A stretch of DNA of 64,000 nucleotides from Lachnospira hominis (ex Liu et al. 2021) (GCF_014287955.1 NZ_JACOPD010000001.1:372001-436000), one strand, 5' to 3'; numbered from the stretch's first letter, positions 1 to 11,156 are shown. Numbers and translations are program-made. Notes: a model not told the origin generated them from the sequence alone.

Positions 1-140
1 AAATCGGGCATATTGCTTCCCGTTTCCCATCTCGAAATAGTCCTTGACGATACATTGAACTGTTCCGCAAGCTGTTCCTGCGTAAGGTTCTTTTCCTTTC
101 TTAATATTTTAAGAAACGAGCCTATATTTTTTTGATTCAT
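1..140 (-). CDS. XRE-family helix-turn-helix regulator (partial, runs off window)
   Basis: Only the N-terminal 46 or so codons are inside the window. The start is the ATG at 138-140 on the minus strand, preceded by a strong GAAAGGAGGC ribosome binding site. The translation (MNQKNIGSFLKILRKEKN, then LTQEQLAEQFNVSSRTISRW) is a textbook Cro/CI-type helix-turn-helix: helix 2 contains LTQEQLAE and recognition helix 3 contains SSRTISRWE. It is therefore a cytosolic DNA-binding repressor or activator. The effector domain lies outside, so its target and ligand cannot be stated. Confidence 0.85.
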   Translation of the reverse strand, partial: MNQKNIGSFLKILRKEKNLTQEQLAEQFNVSSRTISRWETGSNMPD

Positions 141-244
141 ACTGCTGCCTCCTTTCATTGACAGGTTATATCATCTGTACCGGAATAAACACGACACAAA
201 ACGAGAAATGCCGAATTTTCACCTATAGACACACTATGTCCTGC

Positions 245-1780
245 TTAATTTTCCTCAAGAAACTTATCAACAAACTTCCTCATTCCGGCAAACTTTTCCA
301 CAGTGTCCGGTCTGTCCGACTTAAAATCCAGCATTTTATACACATAACCCTGCTCCTTTACAATTTTAAGGCTCACTGGATATACCAGTTCAAAAATAAG
401 CGAAATGTGTCCGACAATATTATCCACAACACTTTTTTTAAGCGACCTGAGTACAGTCTGTTTTGCATAAAAACATTCAAGCACTTCATCTGTTATCACA
501 CTGTTTCGTATCTCTTCTGTCGTTGCATTATAAATCGTCTCAAGCGGCACATCTACATTAACCTTTAAAATATCGATTTTGTCTGCGTCACGAAGAATAT
601 TACAAAACATTTCTTCACGTTTGGAAAGCCCATCGGCAATCCTGAACTTATTATGCTGTCTGATAGCAAGCTCAAGCAAATCACTGCCGTTTTTCTCGAC
701 ATATCCTTCGGCAAATTTATTAATTATGCGAGGAGCATTTTTCACAACAGTATTGTTGACTGGTTCACACATAGGCTTTTTTATTGCATACACAGTACCC
801 TGGGCGAAAGTTACACAAACTTTATCTTTTCTGTCAGGGTCAAAAAGAATATCCGCACCAAGCTCGGCATGGTCAACTGACATTCCATCATTAAAAGTTC
901 CAAAACATCTTATCTGTTCAAATCTTCCAATATCATGCAACATGCCCAGAAGCCATGCAACGTCCTTATCTTCACCAGTAAGCCCTACAGAATCGGCAAT
1001 TTTTTCACAAAGTGCAGCAACTCTGTAAGTGTGGTCAATTTTTAGTTTAATCTTTCCATCCGACGGGTCATAATAATGCACATATCCGGCAAATGCGTTA
1101 AGCACAGCCTTTCTGTTAATCACAGGCTTGTTAATACTGTCAACAATATCGGCAATTTCCGTCAAATCATTGCACACGCAGTACGTCAGCTTTCTTATCT
1201 CATCATCAATCGCTATCGTGTCAGGCACATGAATAACTCTCATTCCCGCCGCATGACCTGCCTTAATTCCGTTGATACTGTCCTCTACAACAATCGCATT
1301 TTCAGGTTTTACACCTATTGCATCTGCCGCAAGCAGAAATATATCAGGTTCGGGTTTCCCATGCTCAACCTCATTGCCATACACGACCGCATCAAGATAA
1401 TCCGACACACCTATATCGCGGAGTGTTTTTTCGGCACTGACACGCCTTGTTGAAGTTGCAACCGCACATTTCAAATTATTTGCTTTAATATACTCAAATA
1501 TTTCTTTAACACCTTTTTTAACAGGAAGACCTTCCTTTTCCCTTATCTTGTAAATATGCTTTGTGCGAAGCATTTTTGTCTCCCAATAATCAGCTTTTCC
1601 TTCAAAATAATCATCAAATATTTTACAGTTAAGCTCATCGGGTGCTCCCTTAAAACTATCGATAAGCCACATAGGCATGTCTATGCCTTGTTTTTTTGCT
1701 GCCCACTTCCAGCCCTCATTTGACTGTCTTTCGGAATCGACCAAAACTCCGTCCATATCAAAAATAATTCCATCAACCAT
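245..1780 (-). CDS. Fused HAD-superfamily hydrolase and HD-domain phosphohydrolase
   Basis: A 511-residue cytosolic protein with two catalytic domains. Residues 1 to about 215 form a HAD subfamily IA phosphatase of the beta-phosphoglucomutase type: motif I DMDGVLVDS at 8-16, a motif II region CAVATSTRR, motif III around KPEPDIFLLAADAIGV, and motif IV VVEDSINGIKAG. From about residue 225 an HD domain follows, with an upstream His in LKIDHTYRVA, the metal-binding HD pair in LGMLHDIGRFEQ, and a later His in AIRQHNKF. HD proteins are usually phosphohydrolases or nucleotidases. The two modules are commonly separate genes, so this is a fusion. The substrate is unknown. It lies 110 bp downstream of uvrA and may be its own unit. 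Confidence 0.85.
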   Translation of the reverse strand: MVDGIIFDMDGVLVDSERQSNEGWKWAAKKQGIDMPMWLIDSFKGAPDELNCKIFDDYFEGKADYWETKMLRTKHIYKIREKEGLPVKKGVKEIFEYIKANNLKCAVATSTRRVSAEKTLRDIGVSDYLDAVVYGNEVEHGKPEPDIFLLAADAIGVKPENAIVVEDSINGIKAGHAAGMRVIHVPDTIAIDDEIRKLTYCVCNDLTEIADIVDSINKPVINRKAVLNAFAGYVHYYDPSDGKIKLKIDHTYRVAALCEKIADSVGLTGEDKDVAWLLGMLHDIGRFEQIRCFGTFNDGMSVDHAELGADILFDPDRKDKVCVTFAQGTVYAIKKPMCEPVNNTVVKNAPRIINKFAEGYVEKNGSDLLELAIRQHNKFRIADGLSKREEMFCNILRDADKIDILKVNVDVPLETIYNATTEEIRNSVITDEVLECFYAKQTVLRSLKKSVVDNIVGHISLIFELVYPVSLKIVKEQGYVYKMLDFKSDRPDTVEKFAGMRKFVDKFLEEN

Positions 1781-1890
1781 ACTTATTTTTCTCCAAAATA
1801 TTTTGTGTATATCTGTATATTTATATCTCTGCTGCCCTATATAAATCCTTCAGGTATTCAAACTGCCTGATGTCGCAATCAAAATACCGC

Positions 1891-4734
1891 CTACTTTTCC
1901 AGATATTTTTTTACATACTGTCCTGTGTAAGATTCTTTAACCTTGACAATCTCCTCAGGCGTGCCCTTTGCAATAACAGTACCGCCTCTCGCACCGCCTT
2001 CCGGTCCCATGTCGATAATATAATCTGCAGTCTTTATTACATCAAGATTATGCTCGATAACAACGACCGTATTGCCGCCCTCCGCGAGCTTATGAAGAAT
2101 ATCAACCAGTTTATGCACATCCGCAAAATGAAGTCCTGTTGTAGGCTCATCAAGAATATAAATAGTCTTTCCTGTGCTTCTCTTTGAAAGCTCTGTCGCC
2201 AGCTTTATTCTTTGTGCCTCGCCACCCGAAAGTTCAGTTGAAGGCTGTCCGAGCTTTACATAAGAAAGTCCCACATCATTGAGAGTTTCAATTTTTCTTT
2301 TAATTGACGGAACATTTTCAAAAAATTCAACTGCATCTTCAACTGTCATATCAAGCACGTCATATATGCTCTTGCCTTTATACTTAACCTCAAGCGTTTC
2401 ACGGTTGTAACGCTTGCCGCCGCAGACTTCACAAGGCACGTACACATCAGGAAGAAAATGCATCTCAATCTTAATAATACCGTCACCCGAACATGCTTCA
2501 CATCTTCCGCCCTTGACATTAAAACTAAATCTTCCTTTTTTGTATCCTCGCTCTTTTGCATCCGATGTTGCGGCAAACAAATCCCTTATCATATCAAATA
2601 CGCCTGTATATGTCGCAGGATTTGACCTCGGAGTACGTCCGATTGGCGACTGGTCTATATCAATAACCTTATCAAGCTGTTCCACTCCGTCTATTCCGTC
2701 GTGTTTTCCCGGGATACATCTTGCCCTGTTAAGTTCCTTTGCAAGGTGCTTGTAAAGAATCTCATTTACAAGTGAGCTCTTTCCTGAACCTGATACACCC
2801 GTAACACATGTAAATACGCCAAGTGGAATATCAACATCAATATTTTTAAGATTATTTTCCCTTGCACCTCTCACCTTAATCCAGCCTGTCGGTTTGCGTC
2901 TTTTTGCAGGAACAGGAATCTTAATTCTTCCGCTCAGATATGCTCCGGTAATTGATTCCTTACACTTCATAATCTGTTCAGCAGTTCCCGTTGCAACAAC
3001 CTGTCCACCATTCCTGCCGGCACCGGGACCGATATCCACAATATAGTCTGCAGCATACATAGTATCCTCATCATGTTCAACAACGATGACCGAATTGCCT
3101 AAGTCTCTTAAATGTTCAAGCGTCTTTAAAAGCTTGTCATTATCTCTCTGATGAAGACCGATACTTGGCTCATCAAGAATATATGCAACACCTACAAGCC
3201 CCGAACCAATCTGGGTTGCAAGCCTGATTCTTTGTGCCTCGCCGCCCGAAAGCGTACCTGTTGCCCTGGAAAGAGAAAGATAATCAAGTCCTACATCCAT
3301 AAGGAACTGTATTCTTGACCTTATCTCCTTTAAAATCTGGCTGCCTATGGCAAGTTGTCTTTCTGAAAGCTTCATATTCTGAAGAAAATCCTGCAAATCA
3401 AGAATCGGCATATTGGTAATCTCATAAATATTCTTATCAGCAACCGTAACAGCAAGCGATGTCGGTTTTAATCTCTGTCCCTTACATGACGCACACGGAG
3501 TAATTCTCATAAATTCTTCATACTGCTGCTTAGATGCCTCTGAAGCTGTCTCCCTGTAGCGTTTTGCAACATTCCTTACAAGTCCCTCAAATGCAATATC
3601 ATATACACCCTCACCTCGCTGGCCTCTGTAATAAACCTTAACGCTGTGACCTTTGGTTCCGTTGATAATAATATCTTTAATCTCGTCCGGATAATCCTTA
3701 AATGGTGTTGAAAGGCTGAAATTATACTCATCTGCAAGTGCTTTCATAATCGCTCTTGAAAAACTTCCCTCATCTGTTACAGACTGCCAGCCCATAACAA
3801 CAATGGCACCCTCATCAATACTAAGTCTCTCATCGGGTATCATAAGCTCGGCGTCAAATTCCATCTTATATCCAAGGCCAAAACAATCAGGACACGCACC
3901 AAAAGGATTATTGAAAGAAAAGCTTCTCGGCTCAATCTCATCAATACTTATCTCACAGTCCGGGCATGCAAAACTCTGGCTGAAGTTTATCGGCTTTCCG
4001 CCAATAACATCAACAGTCATTATTCCATCAGCAAGCTTCAATGTCGTCTCAATCGAATCAGTAAGTCTTTTTTCGATTCCCTCTCTTATAGAAAGACGGT
4101 CAACAACTATCTCAATATTATGTTTTTTATTCTTATCAAGTTTAATCTCGTCTGTCAGCTCATACATGCTGCCATCAACCATAACACGAACATATCCACT
4201 CTTTTTAGCCTGCTCAAAAAGCTTAACATGCTCACCTTTTCTTCCTCTTACAACAGGAGCAAGAAGCTGAATCTTTGTCCTTTCGGGAAGTCCCATAATA
4301 ACATCAACCATCTGATCCACAGTCTGTTTCTTAATCTCTCTTCCACACTTAGGACAATGCGGAATACCCACTCTTGCATACAAAAGCCTGAAATAATCAT
4401 ATATCTCTGTAACAGTTCCGACTGTAGAACGTGGATTTCTGTTAGTAGATTTCTGATCAATAGAAATCGCCGGTGAAAGTCCCTCTATACTTTCAACATT
4501 AGGCTTTTCCATCTGACCGAGGAACTGTCTGGCATATGAAGAAAGCGACTCCATATATCTTCTCTGTCCTTCAGCATAAATAGTATCAAATGCAAGCGAA
4601 GACTTACCTGAACCTGAAAGTCCTGTAAGCACAACAAGCTCATTTCTTGGTATATCAACAGATACGTTTTTAAGGTTGTGCTCATTAGCTCCCCTAATCC
4701 TTATAAACTGCCTGTAATCTCCTTTTTTCATCAT
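1891..4734 (-). CDS. uvrA: Excinuclease ABC subunit UvrA
   Basis: 947 residues, the usual UvrA length. UvrA is the ATP-dependent damage-recognition subunit of nucleotide excision repair and loads UvrB onto lesions. Visible hallmarks are two ABC ATPase modules: Walker [14 protein letters not shown] near the N-terminus and [13 protein letters not shown] near residue 640, each with its LSGGEAQRI signature, and Walker B segments [12 protein letters not shown] and [12 protein letters not shown]. Zinc-finger cysteine pairs occur at [20 protein letters not shown] and CEACSGDG...CEVCGG. It starts 9 bp after the uvrB stop, so the two form an operon transcribed uvrB-uvrA. Nothing looks degenerate. Confidence 0.98.
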   Translation of the reverse strand: MMKKGDYRQFIRIRGANEHNLKNVSVDIPRNELVVLTGLSGSGKSSLAFDTIYAEGQRRYMESLSSYARQFLGQMEKPNVESIEGLSPAISIDQKSTNRNPRSTVGTVTEIYDYFRLLYARVGIPHCPKCGREIKKQTVDQMVDVIMGLPERTKIQLLAPVVRGRKGEHVKLFEQAKKSGYVRVMVDGSMYELTDEIKLDKNKKHNIEIVVDRLSIREGIEKRLTDSIETTLKLADGIMTVDVIGGKPINFSQSFACPDCEISIDEIEPRSFSFNNPFGACPDCFGLGYKMEFDAELMIPDERLSIDEGAIVVMGWQSVTDEGSFSRAIMKALADEYNFSLSTPFKDYPDEIKDIIINGTKGHSVKVYYRGQRGEGVYDIAFEGLVRNVAKRYRETASEASKQQYEEFMRITPCASCKGQRLKPTSLAVTVADKNIYEITNMPILDLQDFLQNMKLSERQLAIGSQILKEIRSRIQFLMDVGLDYLSLSRATGTLSGGEAQRIRLATQIGSGLVGVAYILDEPSIGLHQRDNDKLLKTLEHLRDLGNSVIVVEHDEDTMYAADYIVDIGPGAGRNGGQVVATGTAEQIMKCKESITGAYLSGRIKIPVPAKRRKPTGWIKVRGARENNLKNIDVDIPLGVFTCVTGVSGSGKSSLVNEILYKHLAKELNRARCIPGKHDGIDGVEQLDKVIDIDQSPIGRTPRSNPATYTGVFDMIRDLFAATSDAKERGYKKGRFSFNVKGGRCEACSGDGIIKIEMHFLPDVYVPCEVCGGKRYNRETLEVKYKGKSIYDVLDMTVEDAVEFFENVPSIKRKIETLNDVGLSYVKLGQPSTELSGGEAQRIKLATELSKRSTGKTIYILDEPTTGLHFADVHKLVDILHKLAEGGNTVVVIEHNLDVIKTADYIIDMGPEGGARGGTVIAKGTPEEIVKVKESYTGQYVKKYLEK

Positions 4735-4743
4735 TTACCTCTT

Positions 4744-6738
4744 TCACTTCGTCTCATATAAAAACTTATTAACTTCAATCATCTTATCCCTGAGAACTGC
4801 TGCCTCCTCAAAGTTAAGCTCTGCCGCAGCCTTGTGCATATTCTTCTCAATCTGCTTCTTAACCTTTTCAAGTTCTTTTCGACTCATAGACTCATAATCT
4901 TTCTCAAGAGTCTCACCATTGCCGGATGATGCATCTGCTGCCTTGGAAATGCTTATCAGATCCCTCACAGCCTTCTTTATAGTCTGAGGAGTTATTCCAT
5001 GCTCTTCATTATACTCCTGCTGAATCTGACGTCTTCTTTCCGTCTCGGAAATCGCTTTTTCCATTGATTCCGTAATCTTATCGGCATACATAATAACATG
5101 TCCCTCACTGTTACGTGCAGCTCGTCCGATTGTCTGGATAAGCGATGTCTCCGTCCTTAAAAATCCTTCCTTATCGGCATCAAGAATAGCAACAAGTGTA
5201 ATCTCAGGAATATCAAGACCTTCTCGTAAAAGGTTAATACCAACAAGCACGTCAAACGCATCCATTCGCATATCACGTATAATCTTCTGCCTTTCAAGCG
5301 TATCAATGTCGGCATGAAGATACTTGACACGTATTCCAAGCTCTTTAAGATAATCTGTCAAATCCTCTGCCATACGTTTAGTAAGCGTTGTGACAAGGAT
5401 CTTATTATGTTTCTTAGTCTCCTTGTTAATCTCCGAAACAAGGTCATCAATCTGCCCTTCAATAGGACGTACAAAAATCTCAGGATCCAGAAGTCCTGTA
5501 GGACGTATAATCTGCTCCGCCCTTAAAAGTTCATGCTCTTCCTCATAGACAGATGGTGTTGCCGAAACAAACAACATCTGCGAAATCTTATTCTCAAATT
5601 CAGTAAAATTAAGCGGTCTGTTATCCTTAGCAGATGGAAGCCTGAAACCATAATCTACAAGAGTTGTCTTTCTTGACTGGTCGCCGGCATACATTCCTCT
5701 TATCTGTGGAATCGTTATGTGTGACTCATCAACTATAATAAGAAAATCATCCGGAAAATAATCCATAAGTGTATATGGCGGAACCCCTGCCGGAAGCCCC
5801 GCAAGATGTCTTGAATAATTCTCAATTCCCGAGCAGAAACCGGTCTCCTGCATCATCTCTATATCAAAATTAGTTCTCTCCTCAATTCTCTGTGCCTCAA
5901 CAAGCTTATCTTCGCTCTTAAAATAAGCAATTCTCTCCTTCAGTTCTTCCTTAATATTCTCAATTGCTGCCGCCATCTTTTCCTTATCAACAACATAATG
6001 TGAATTCGGGAAAATCGCAATATGTTCAAGCTCTGACTTGACTTCTCCAGTCAAAGAATCAATCTCAGATATTCTGTCAACTTCATCACCAAAAAATTCA
6101 ATTCTTACAGCCTCTCCACTTGATGCTGCCGGATAAACCTCAACAACATCGCCACGCACACGGAAAGTTCCTCGTTTAAAATCCTGGTCTCCTCTCATAT
6201 ATTGAATATCAACAAGCTTTCTTATGACATCGTCTCTGTCCTTCTCCATGCCGGGACGCAGGGAAATAACCATATTCTGGTAATCAATAGGTGCACCGAG
6301 TCCGTATATGCACGATACAGAAGCCACAATAATAACATCCTTTCTTTCAGAAAGTGCGGCTGTTGCTGAATGCCTTAACTTATCAATCTCATCATTAATA
6401 GAAGAATCCTTAGCTATATAAGTATCGCTCTGCGGTACATAAGCCTCGGGCTGATAATAATCGTAATATGAAACAAAATATTCAACAGCATTATTTGGAA
6501 AAAATTCCTTCATCTCGCCGTAAAGCTGTGCAGCAAGTGTCTTATTATGTGAAATAATAAGCGTAGGCTTCTGCACTTTCTCAATAATATTAGCCATTGT
6601 AAAAGTCTTTCCCGAACCGGTTACACCGACAAGCGTCTCAAACTGATTGCCCTCAAGAAATCCATCTGAAAGCTTCTTAATTGCCTGTGGCTGGTCGCCG
6701 GTCGGCTTATATTCAGATACCAACTCAAAATGATTCAT
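4744..6738 (-). CDS. uvrB: Excinuclease ABC subunit UvrB
   Basis: 664 residues, full length. UvrB is the helicase-like subunit that verifies DNA damage and recruits UvrC. The N-terminus has the Walker A motif [12 protein letters not shown]; the beta-hairpin region [20 protein letters not shown] follows. The helicase DESH box and motif VI ([14 protein letters not shown]) are intact. The C-terminal UVR motif, which binds UvrC, is present ([22 protein letters not shown] region, about residues 628-655). It is the first gene of the uvrBA operon. An SOS (LexA) box was not identified with confidence in the short upstream region. Confidence 0.98.
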   Translation of the reverse strand: MNHFELVSEYKPTGDQPQAIKKLSDGFLEGNQFETLVGVTGSGKTFTMANIIEKVQKPTLIISHNKTLAAQLYGEMKEFFPNNAVEYFVSYYDYYQPEAYVPQSDTYIAKDSSINDEIDKLRHSATAALSERKDVIIVASVSCIYGLGAPIDYQNMVISLRPGMEKDRDDVIRKLVDIQYMRGDQDFKRGTFRVRGDVVEVYPAASSGEAVRIEFFGDEVDRISEIDSLTGEVKSELEHIAIFPNSHYVVDKEKMAAAIENIKEELKERIAYFKSEDKLVEAQRIEERTNFDIEMMQETGFCSGIENYSRHLAGLPAGVPPYTLMDYFPDDFLIIVDESHITIPQIRGMYAGDQSRKTTLVDYGFRLPSAKDNRPLNFTEFENKISQMLFVSATPSVYEEEHELLRAEQIIRPTGLLDPEIFVRPIEGQIDDLVSEINKETKKHNKILVTTLTKRMAEDLTDYLKELGIRVKYLHADIDTLERQKIIRDMRMDAFDVLVGINLLREGLDIPEITLVAILDADKEGFLRTETSLIQTIGRAARNSEGHVIMYADKITESMEKAISETERRRQIQQEYNEEHGITPQTIKKAVRDLISISKAADASSGNGETLEKDYESMSRKELEKVKKQIEKNMHKAAAELNFEEAAVLRDKMIEVNKFLYETK

Positions 6739-6828
6739 ACTGTTCTCCTGATTAAGATTAAACTATGTGATATATCTAAAATAATAAACTATTCCTAGTA
6801 TGTTACCACTATAGTATATCATTCAAAA

Positions 6829-6870
6829 TAAAAAAAGTACAGAACAAATCGAATATTTGTTCTGTACTTT
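6829..6870 (-). terminator. Intrinsic terminator downstream of the S41 protease gene
   Basis: A near-perfect 16-bp stem (AAAGTACAGAACAAAT with its complement at 6855-6870) and a short loop are followed on the minus strand by a run of T. It sits 9 bp after the protease stop codon and also separates it from uvrB. Confidence 0.9.
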
Positions 6871-6878
6871 TAAAACTC

Positions 6879-8180
6879 TTAATTCATTTTCCCTTTAAGA
6901 TAGTTAACAGCTGCCTCATACTGGACATCACTTACAGCATCATCCGGAAGCGTAACCTCAATATCAGGTGTAACGCCATTTCCGTGAATATCCTGTCCCT
7001 TAGGAGTAAAATATTTGGCAATCGTATACTTTACAGCACTTCCGTCTGTGAGCGGCTGTATTGTCTGGACAATACCTTTACCGAATGTCTTTGTTCCGAT
7101 AATCGCACCTTTTCCGTAATCCTGAACCGCACCGGCAAATATCTCTGAAGCACTCGCACTATCCTCATTTACAAGAACTGCAAGAGGAACTTTAAGTTCA
7201 TTACTGTTGCTTCCCTTATATTCCTTACGTGTTCCGCTCTTAGTCTCTGTATACACAATCAATCCATCCGGAAGAAGCCCATCAAGAATATCAACAACGC
7301 TGTTTAAAAGTCCACCAGGATTTGAACGTATATCAATTATAAGTCCGCTCATTCCCTGCTGCTGCAAATCTTCTAATGCTTCTTTAAACTGCTTTGTCGT
7401 AACTTCATCAAACTGTGAAATTATAATATATCCAATATTATCATCCATCATTTTATGGTCAACAGTCTTTACATTTACCTCTGCTCTTTCAACTGTAAAG
7501 GTAAGTGTCTGTGAACCCCTTCTTATTTCAAGATTAACAGTTGTTCCTTTATCCCCCTTTATAAGTGCAACTGCGGATGACAAATCCATATCAGTTATAT
7601 CTGTTCCGTCAACTTTCACAACGCAGTCGCCCTTTCTTATTCCCGCTTTGTATGCCGGAGCATCCTCATATGGGTCTGCGATAAGAATCGAACCATCCTC
7701 ATTTTTCTGGCATACAGCACCTATTCCATAGAACTTGCCGCTTGTCGATTCAAGGATTGCCTTATATTCATCAGGAGTATAATAAACTGTATATTTATCG
7801 CCATAGGAATCAAGAAAAGCCTTGTAAATATAATTTTCAGCCTTTTCATCATCTGTTCCACCAAAATAAAAATTCCTGTCAAGAAGCGAATCAATTGCAT
7901 TAAGCTTCCCCTCAACATCACTTCCTATTCCATCTGAATCATCAGTTGAAGTCTGCTGCACATACACCTCTCCATTTGCACCAAAATGAAGATATCCTTT
8001 TCTCTCAAAAATCCCAGCTGTAATTCCCACAACAGAAACCGTTGCGAAAACTCCTGCAAGAATGCCAGCCACAAGCCCTTTGCCAAACTTTGACTTATTT
8101 TTATTTTTTTCTCTCCTATACGATGCATACGCATTATTTAAATCATTGTTCTGCTGATTTGAATTGTCCATATTATCCAT
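6879..8180 (-). CDS. ctpA: S41-family C-terminal processing peptidase (CtpA-like) with PDZ domain
   Basis: 433 residues. A short cytosolic N-terminus is followed by one membrane segment (about residues 38-58, GLVAGILAGVFATVSVVGIT), so the catalytic part is extracellular. Then come a PDZ domain (about 150-230; GIGAVCQK, APAYKAGIRKGDCVVKVDG) and the S41 tail-specific protease core with the catalytic Ser in NEDSASASEIFAG and Lys in GTKTFGKGIVQT. Such enzymes trim or degrade exported proteins recognised at their C-termini. It sits next to an M23 peptidase and ftsEX, an arrangement common in Firmicutes that links it to cell-wall remodelling at division. A terminator between it and the peptidase gene suggests its own promoter. 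Confidence 0.93.
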   Translation of the reverse strand: MDNMDNSNQQNNDLNNAYASYRREKNKNKSKFGKGLVAGILAGVFATVSVVGITAGIFERKGYLHFGANGEVYVQQTSTDDSDGIGSDVEGKLNAIDSLLDRNFYFGGTDDEKAENYIYKAFLDSYGDKYTVYYTPDEYKAILESTSGKFYGIGAVCQKNEDGSILIADPYEDAPAYKAGIRKGDCVVKVDGTDITDMDLSSAVALIKGDKGTTVNLEIRRGSQTLTFTVERAEVNVKTVDHKMMDDNIGYIIISQFDEVTTKQFKEALEDLQQQGMSGLIIDIRSNPGGLLNSVVDILDGLLPDGLIVYTETKSGTRKEYKGSNSNELKVPLAVLVNEDSASASEIFAGAVQDYGKGAIIGTKTFGKGIVQTIQPLTDGSAVKYTIAKYFTPKGQDIHGNGVTPDIEVTLPDDAVSDVQYEAAVNYLKGKMN

Positions 8181-8195
8181 CTGTTTTCGCCTTTC

Positions 8196-8242
8196 AAAAA
8201 ACTTAAATCAGAACAAATCCGTATTAAGACCCGTTCTGATTT
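8196..8242 (-). terminator. Terminator between the M23 peptidase gene and ctpA
   Basis: The stem AAATCAGAAC / GTTCTGATTT (8205-8214 with 8233-8242) has a larger loop and a run of six T on the minus strand after it. It would end transcription of the ftsEX-peptidase unit. Confidence 0.7.
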
Positions 8243-8263
8243 ATGTATAAAAAATATGTCTTT

Positions 8264-9487
8264 CTACCTTAAATATCCCCAAGGATTAACATATGTACCG
8301 CCATAACGCACACTGAAATGAAGATGTGCCCCTGTCGATTCACCTGTCGAACCCATCAGAGCTATTTTATCTCCTCTGTTTACTGTCTGGCCTACACGGA
8401 CAAGGAACTCTGAACAGTGCATATAAATAGAATAGAGTCCGTTGCCATGGTCTATCCAGAGCCAGTTACCCGCTGACCAGTTATACTCAGCTCTTACAAC
8501 TCTTCCTCCGTCAGCCGCATAAATAGGGTCTCCCCATACGCCCGGCTTAGTTGCACCTATATCAATTCCGATATGTGGACTTGTTCTTCCATCAGTATCG
8601 CCATAATCAGAAGTTATTCTTCTTGATTCTGTAGGCCATAGAAATACTCCCGTACTTGGAATATCTGTGCTTCCGCCACTATTTCCGCCATTATTATTGT
8701 TGTTATTTCTGTTCTGTTCCTCAAGCTCGCGTTCAATACGCTCTATCTCACTCGTAAGTCCGCTGATATCACTAGAAAGTTCCGTTTCCTGTGCCTTTGA
8801 GGATGCTATGAGACTGTTATAATTGGCAAGTTCGCTCTCTTTTTCAGCCTGCATCTGTGCAAGCTCGTCACGCTGTGATTCAAGCTGTGACTGTGTATCC
8901 GCAAGCTCAGTATAATCATCCTCGAGCTGCTGTTTTGCCTCTGCTATATACTTAATAGTCTCTTCATATTTTGTGAGCATATCCCTGTCATATGACGAAA
9001 TTTTTGTAACATACTCGGCACGGTTTAACATTTCACCCATACTCTCAGATGTAAGAATCAAAGCAAGATAGCTCTCTTCATTATGTTCGTACATAAATTT
9101 AATTCTTAACTTCATCATCTCGTACTGGCTTGCTGCATCTTCCTGTGCCGCCTCAAGATTCTGTGTTGTCTCATCAATCTGTGTATTCAGATCTTCCATC
9201 TTTATCTGGAGTTCGTACAGACTGCCATTAAGTTCTGACATCTGTGCGTCAAGTATTGCCATATATTCTTTTGTATCTTGTGCACTGGCCTTATATTCGT
9301 CCATTTTCTTTTGAACATCTTTTCTTTGCTGTTCCTTATCTTCTTTTTCCTGTTTTACGTCATCAAGGTCAGAAGCCGCGACCTTTTTTGCCGCAAACAA
9401 TCCGTTAGACAAAGCCATAACAGAAGATGCACATAATGCAAGGCACAGCAATGTAGCAACAAATTTTAAAATTGTCGTTTTTTTCAT
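8264..9487 (-). CDS. M23 (LytM) murein endopeptidase with coiled-coil, FtsEX partner
   Basis: The start chosen is the ATG at 9487 (MKKTTILKF), which has a GGAAAGGAGAGG ribosome binding site; a longer frame begins 20 codons upstream without one. The layout is a signal peptide (about 1-30), a long extracellular coiled coil (about 35-265, rich in Gln, Glu and Lys), an Asn/Gly-rich linker, and a C-terminal LytM domain. The zinc ligands of an active M23 peptidase are all visible: HIGID and HLHFS with the preceding YMH. Coiled-coil M23 proteins of the EnvC/PcsB type are activated by FtsEX to cut peptidoglycan for daughter-cell separation. Encoding it directly downstream of ftsEX supports this role here. 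Confidence 0.92.
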   Translation of the reverse strand: MKKTTILKFVATLLCLALCASSVMALSNGLFAAKKVAASDLDDVKQEKEDKEQQRKDVQKKMDEYKASAQDTKEYMAILDAQMSELNGSLYELQIKMEDLNTQIDETTQNLEAAQEDAASQYEMMKLRIKFMYEHNEESYLALILTSESMGEMLNRAEYVTKISSYDRDMLTKYEETIKYIAEAKQQLEDDYTELADTQSQLESQRDELAQMQAEKESELANYNSLIASSKAQETELSSDISGLTSEIERIERELEEQNRNNNNNNGGNSGGSTDIPSTGVFLWPTESRRITSDYGDTDGRTSPHIGIDIGATKPGVWGDPIYAADGGRVVRAEYNWSAGNWLWIDHGNGLYSIYMHCSEFLVRVGQTVNRGDKIALMGSTGESTGAHLHFSVRYGGTYVNPWGYLR

Positions 9488-9556
9488 ACGGTGCCTCTCC
9501 TTTCCCAATACCATCCGATAACGGCACATTTTTTTAACATTTTTCAAACCGGCATT

Positions 9557-10465
9557 TTATACATTGGCATGCTTACGTACCGCAAAGAAGCTTCCGAGGA
9601 AACCAATGCCGATTCCGAGGCATATTGCCACAGGTGCAAGAACTCTGAAAACATCTGACATCGGCATAAATGCAAGAATATTGCTGAGAATTGAAAATTT
9701 ACCAAGAACGTAGCTGATAACCTTCTGATAAATATAACTCAGAATAACAAGCGGAATTACTGAACCGATAATTCCGATTGTAATACCCTCAACAAAAAAC
9801 GGTGCATTTACAAATCCATCAGTTGCACCAATAAATTTCATAATTGAAATCTCATCTTTACGAACTGTAATACCAATAACAATTGTATTCGTAATAAGGA
9901 AAATTGATACTGCAAGAAGTATGATAATAATTGCTGCAGCAACATATCCTACAAGCTTTGCTGCACTTGCAAGGCTGCTCGCAGTAACCTCTGAACGGTT
10001 TACCTGTCTTACGCCGTCAAGATTCTCAAGATATGTTACAAGTGTACCCTGCATGCTTGCATCGCTGAGATATACCTCATAAGATGCAGAGTTGGCAAGA
10101 GGGTTATCATTCTTAAATCCTTCTGCGAGTTCAGGATACTCCTTAAAATATTCTGACTTAAAATTATTCCATGCCTCTTCAGCAGATGTGTAATGTACTG
10201 AAGAAACTTCAACTCTTTTTGAAATAGTATCACCGAGCTGCTTAATCTGTGTCTCTGAAAGTCCCTCGTCAAAGAAAACCGTAACACAGACTTCATTTTC
10301 AGCCTTTTTAACCATATACTGGAAATTCATTACAAGTGAATACAAAATACCAAAAAGAAATATACATGCCGCTATTGTTGCTATTGAAGCAAGTGAAAAC
10401 AGACGGTTGCGGTATATGTTCTTGAGACCGTCTTTTATATGATAAAATAATGACCTAATCTTCAT
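9557..10465 (-). CDS. ftsX: Cell-division ABC transporter permease FtsX
   Basis: About 302 residues. The preferred start is the ATG at 10465 (MKIRSLFYHIKDG), placed behind AGGGTGG; a GTG 12 nt upstream would sit on top of that site. The gene overlaps the ftsE stop by 11 bp, so they are translationally coupled. The topology is that of FtsX: one N-terminal membrane helix, an extracellular loop of about 110 residues (about 45-160), then three helices (IIIILLAVSIFLITNTIVIG and two more). FtsX pairs with FtsE and transmits ATP-driven movement to an extracellular hydrolase, presumably the M23 protein encoded next. Confidence 0.95.
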   Translation of the reverse strand: MKIRSLFYHIKDGLKNIYRNRLFSLASIATIAACIFLFGILYSLVMNFQYMVKKAENEVCVTVFFDEGLSETQIKQLGDTISKRVEVSSVHYTSAEEAWNNFKSEYFKEYPELAEGFKNDNPLANSASYEVYLSDASMQGTLVTYLENLDGVRQVNRSEVTASSLASAAKLVGYVAAAIIIILLAVSIFLITNTIVIGITVRKDEISIMKFIGATDGFVNAPFFVEGITIGIIGSVIPLVILSYIYQKVISYVLGKFSILSNILAFMPMSDVFRVLAPVAICLGIGIGFLGSFFAVRKHANV

Positions 10466-11141
10466 AGAAATAACCACCCTTTTCCAAATCGCTTATAATC
10501 TTACCTTCACTCATTGTGATAGTTCTCTTCTTCATCTGCTGCACAATTTCCATGTTATGTGTAACAACAAGGACAGTCGTGCCAAGCTTGTTAGCCTGAT
10601 TAAGAATCTTCATAATCTCGGCAGAATTGGCAGGGTCAAGGTTACCTGTCGGCTCATCACATAAAAGGATAGCCGGTCTGTTTACAAGAGCTCTTGCGAT
10701 TGCAACTCTCTGCTGCTCGCCGCCTGAAAGCTCATTCGGATAAGCCTTATATTTGTCGAGAAGCCCAACCATTGAGAGCATAGAAAGGACACGGCTCTTA
10801 ATCTGTCTTGACGGAGCTTCTACAACCTTCATTGCAAATGCAATATTTTCATAAACATTTCTATCCGGAAGAAGCCTGAAATCCTGGAATACAACACCTA
10901 TGTCCCTTCTGAGATAAGGAAGCTTCTTTCTTGTGATTTTGTTAAGATATTTCTTATTAATATATATCTTTCCTGTTGTCGGGTCTAACTCTTTAAGCAG
11001 AAGCTTTATAAGAGTTGATTTACCCGAACCGCTTTTACCTACTATAAATACAAACTCACCCTTCTGAACATGCAGATTAATACCATTTAAGGCAGGTGTA
11101 CCGGATGAGTATGTCTTTGTGACATTTTCTAAGATTATCAT
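10455..11141 (-). CDS. ftsE: Cell-division ATP-binding protein FtsE
   Basis: 228 residues, standard FtsE length. Walker A GKSGSGKSTLIKLL, Q-loop region VVFQDFRLLPDRNVYEN, signature LSGGEQQRVAIARAL and Walker B ILLCDEPTGNLD are all intact. It is the cytosolic ATPase of the FtsEX complex that controls septal peptidoglycan hydrolysis. It is the first gene of the ftsE-ftsX-peptidase operon and lies 15 bp after the upstream regulator gene, so read-through from that gene is possible. Confidence 0.97.
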   Translation of the reverse strand: MIILENVTKTYSSGTPALNGINLHVQKGEFVFIVGKSGSGKSTLIKLLLKELDPTTGKIYINKKYLNKITRKKLPYLRRDIGVVFQDFRLLPDRNVYENIAFAMKVVEAPSRQIKSRVLSMLSMVGLLDKYKAYPNELSGGEQQRVAIARALVNRPAILLCDEPTGNLDPANSAEIMKILNQANKLGTTVLVVTHNMEIVQQMKKRTITMSEGKIISDLEKGGYFYED

Positions 11142-11156
11142 CAGTAATCTCCTCCA

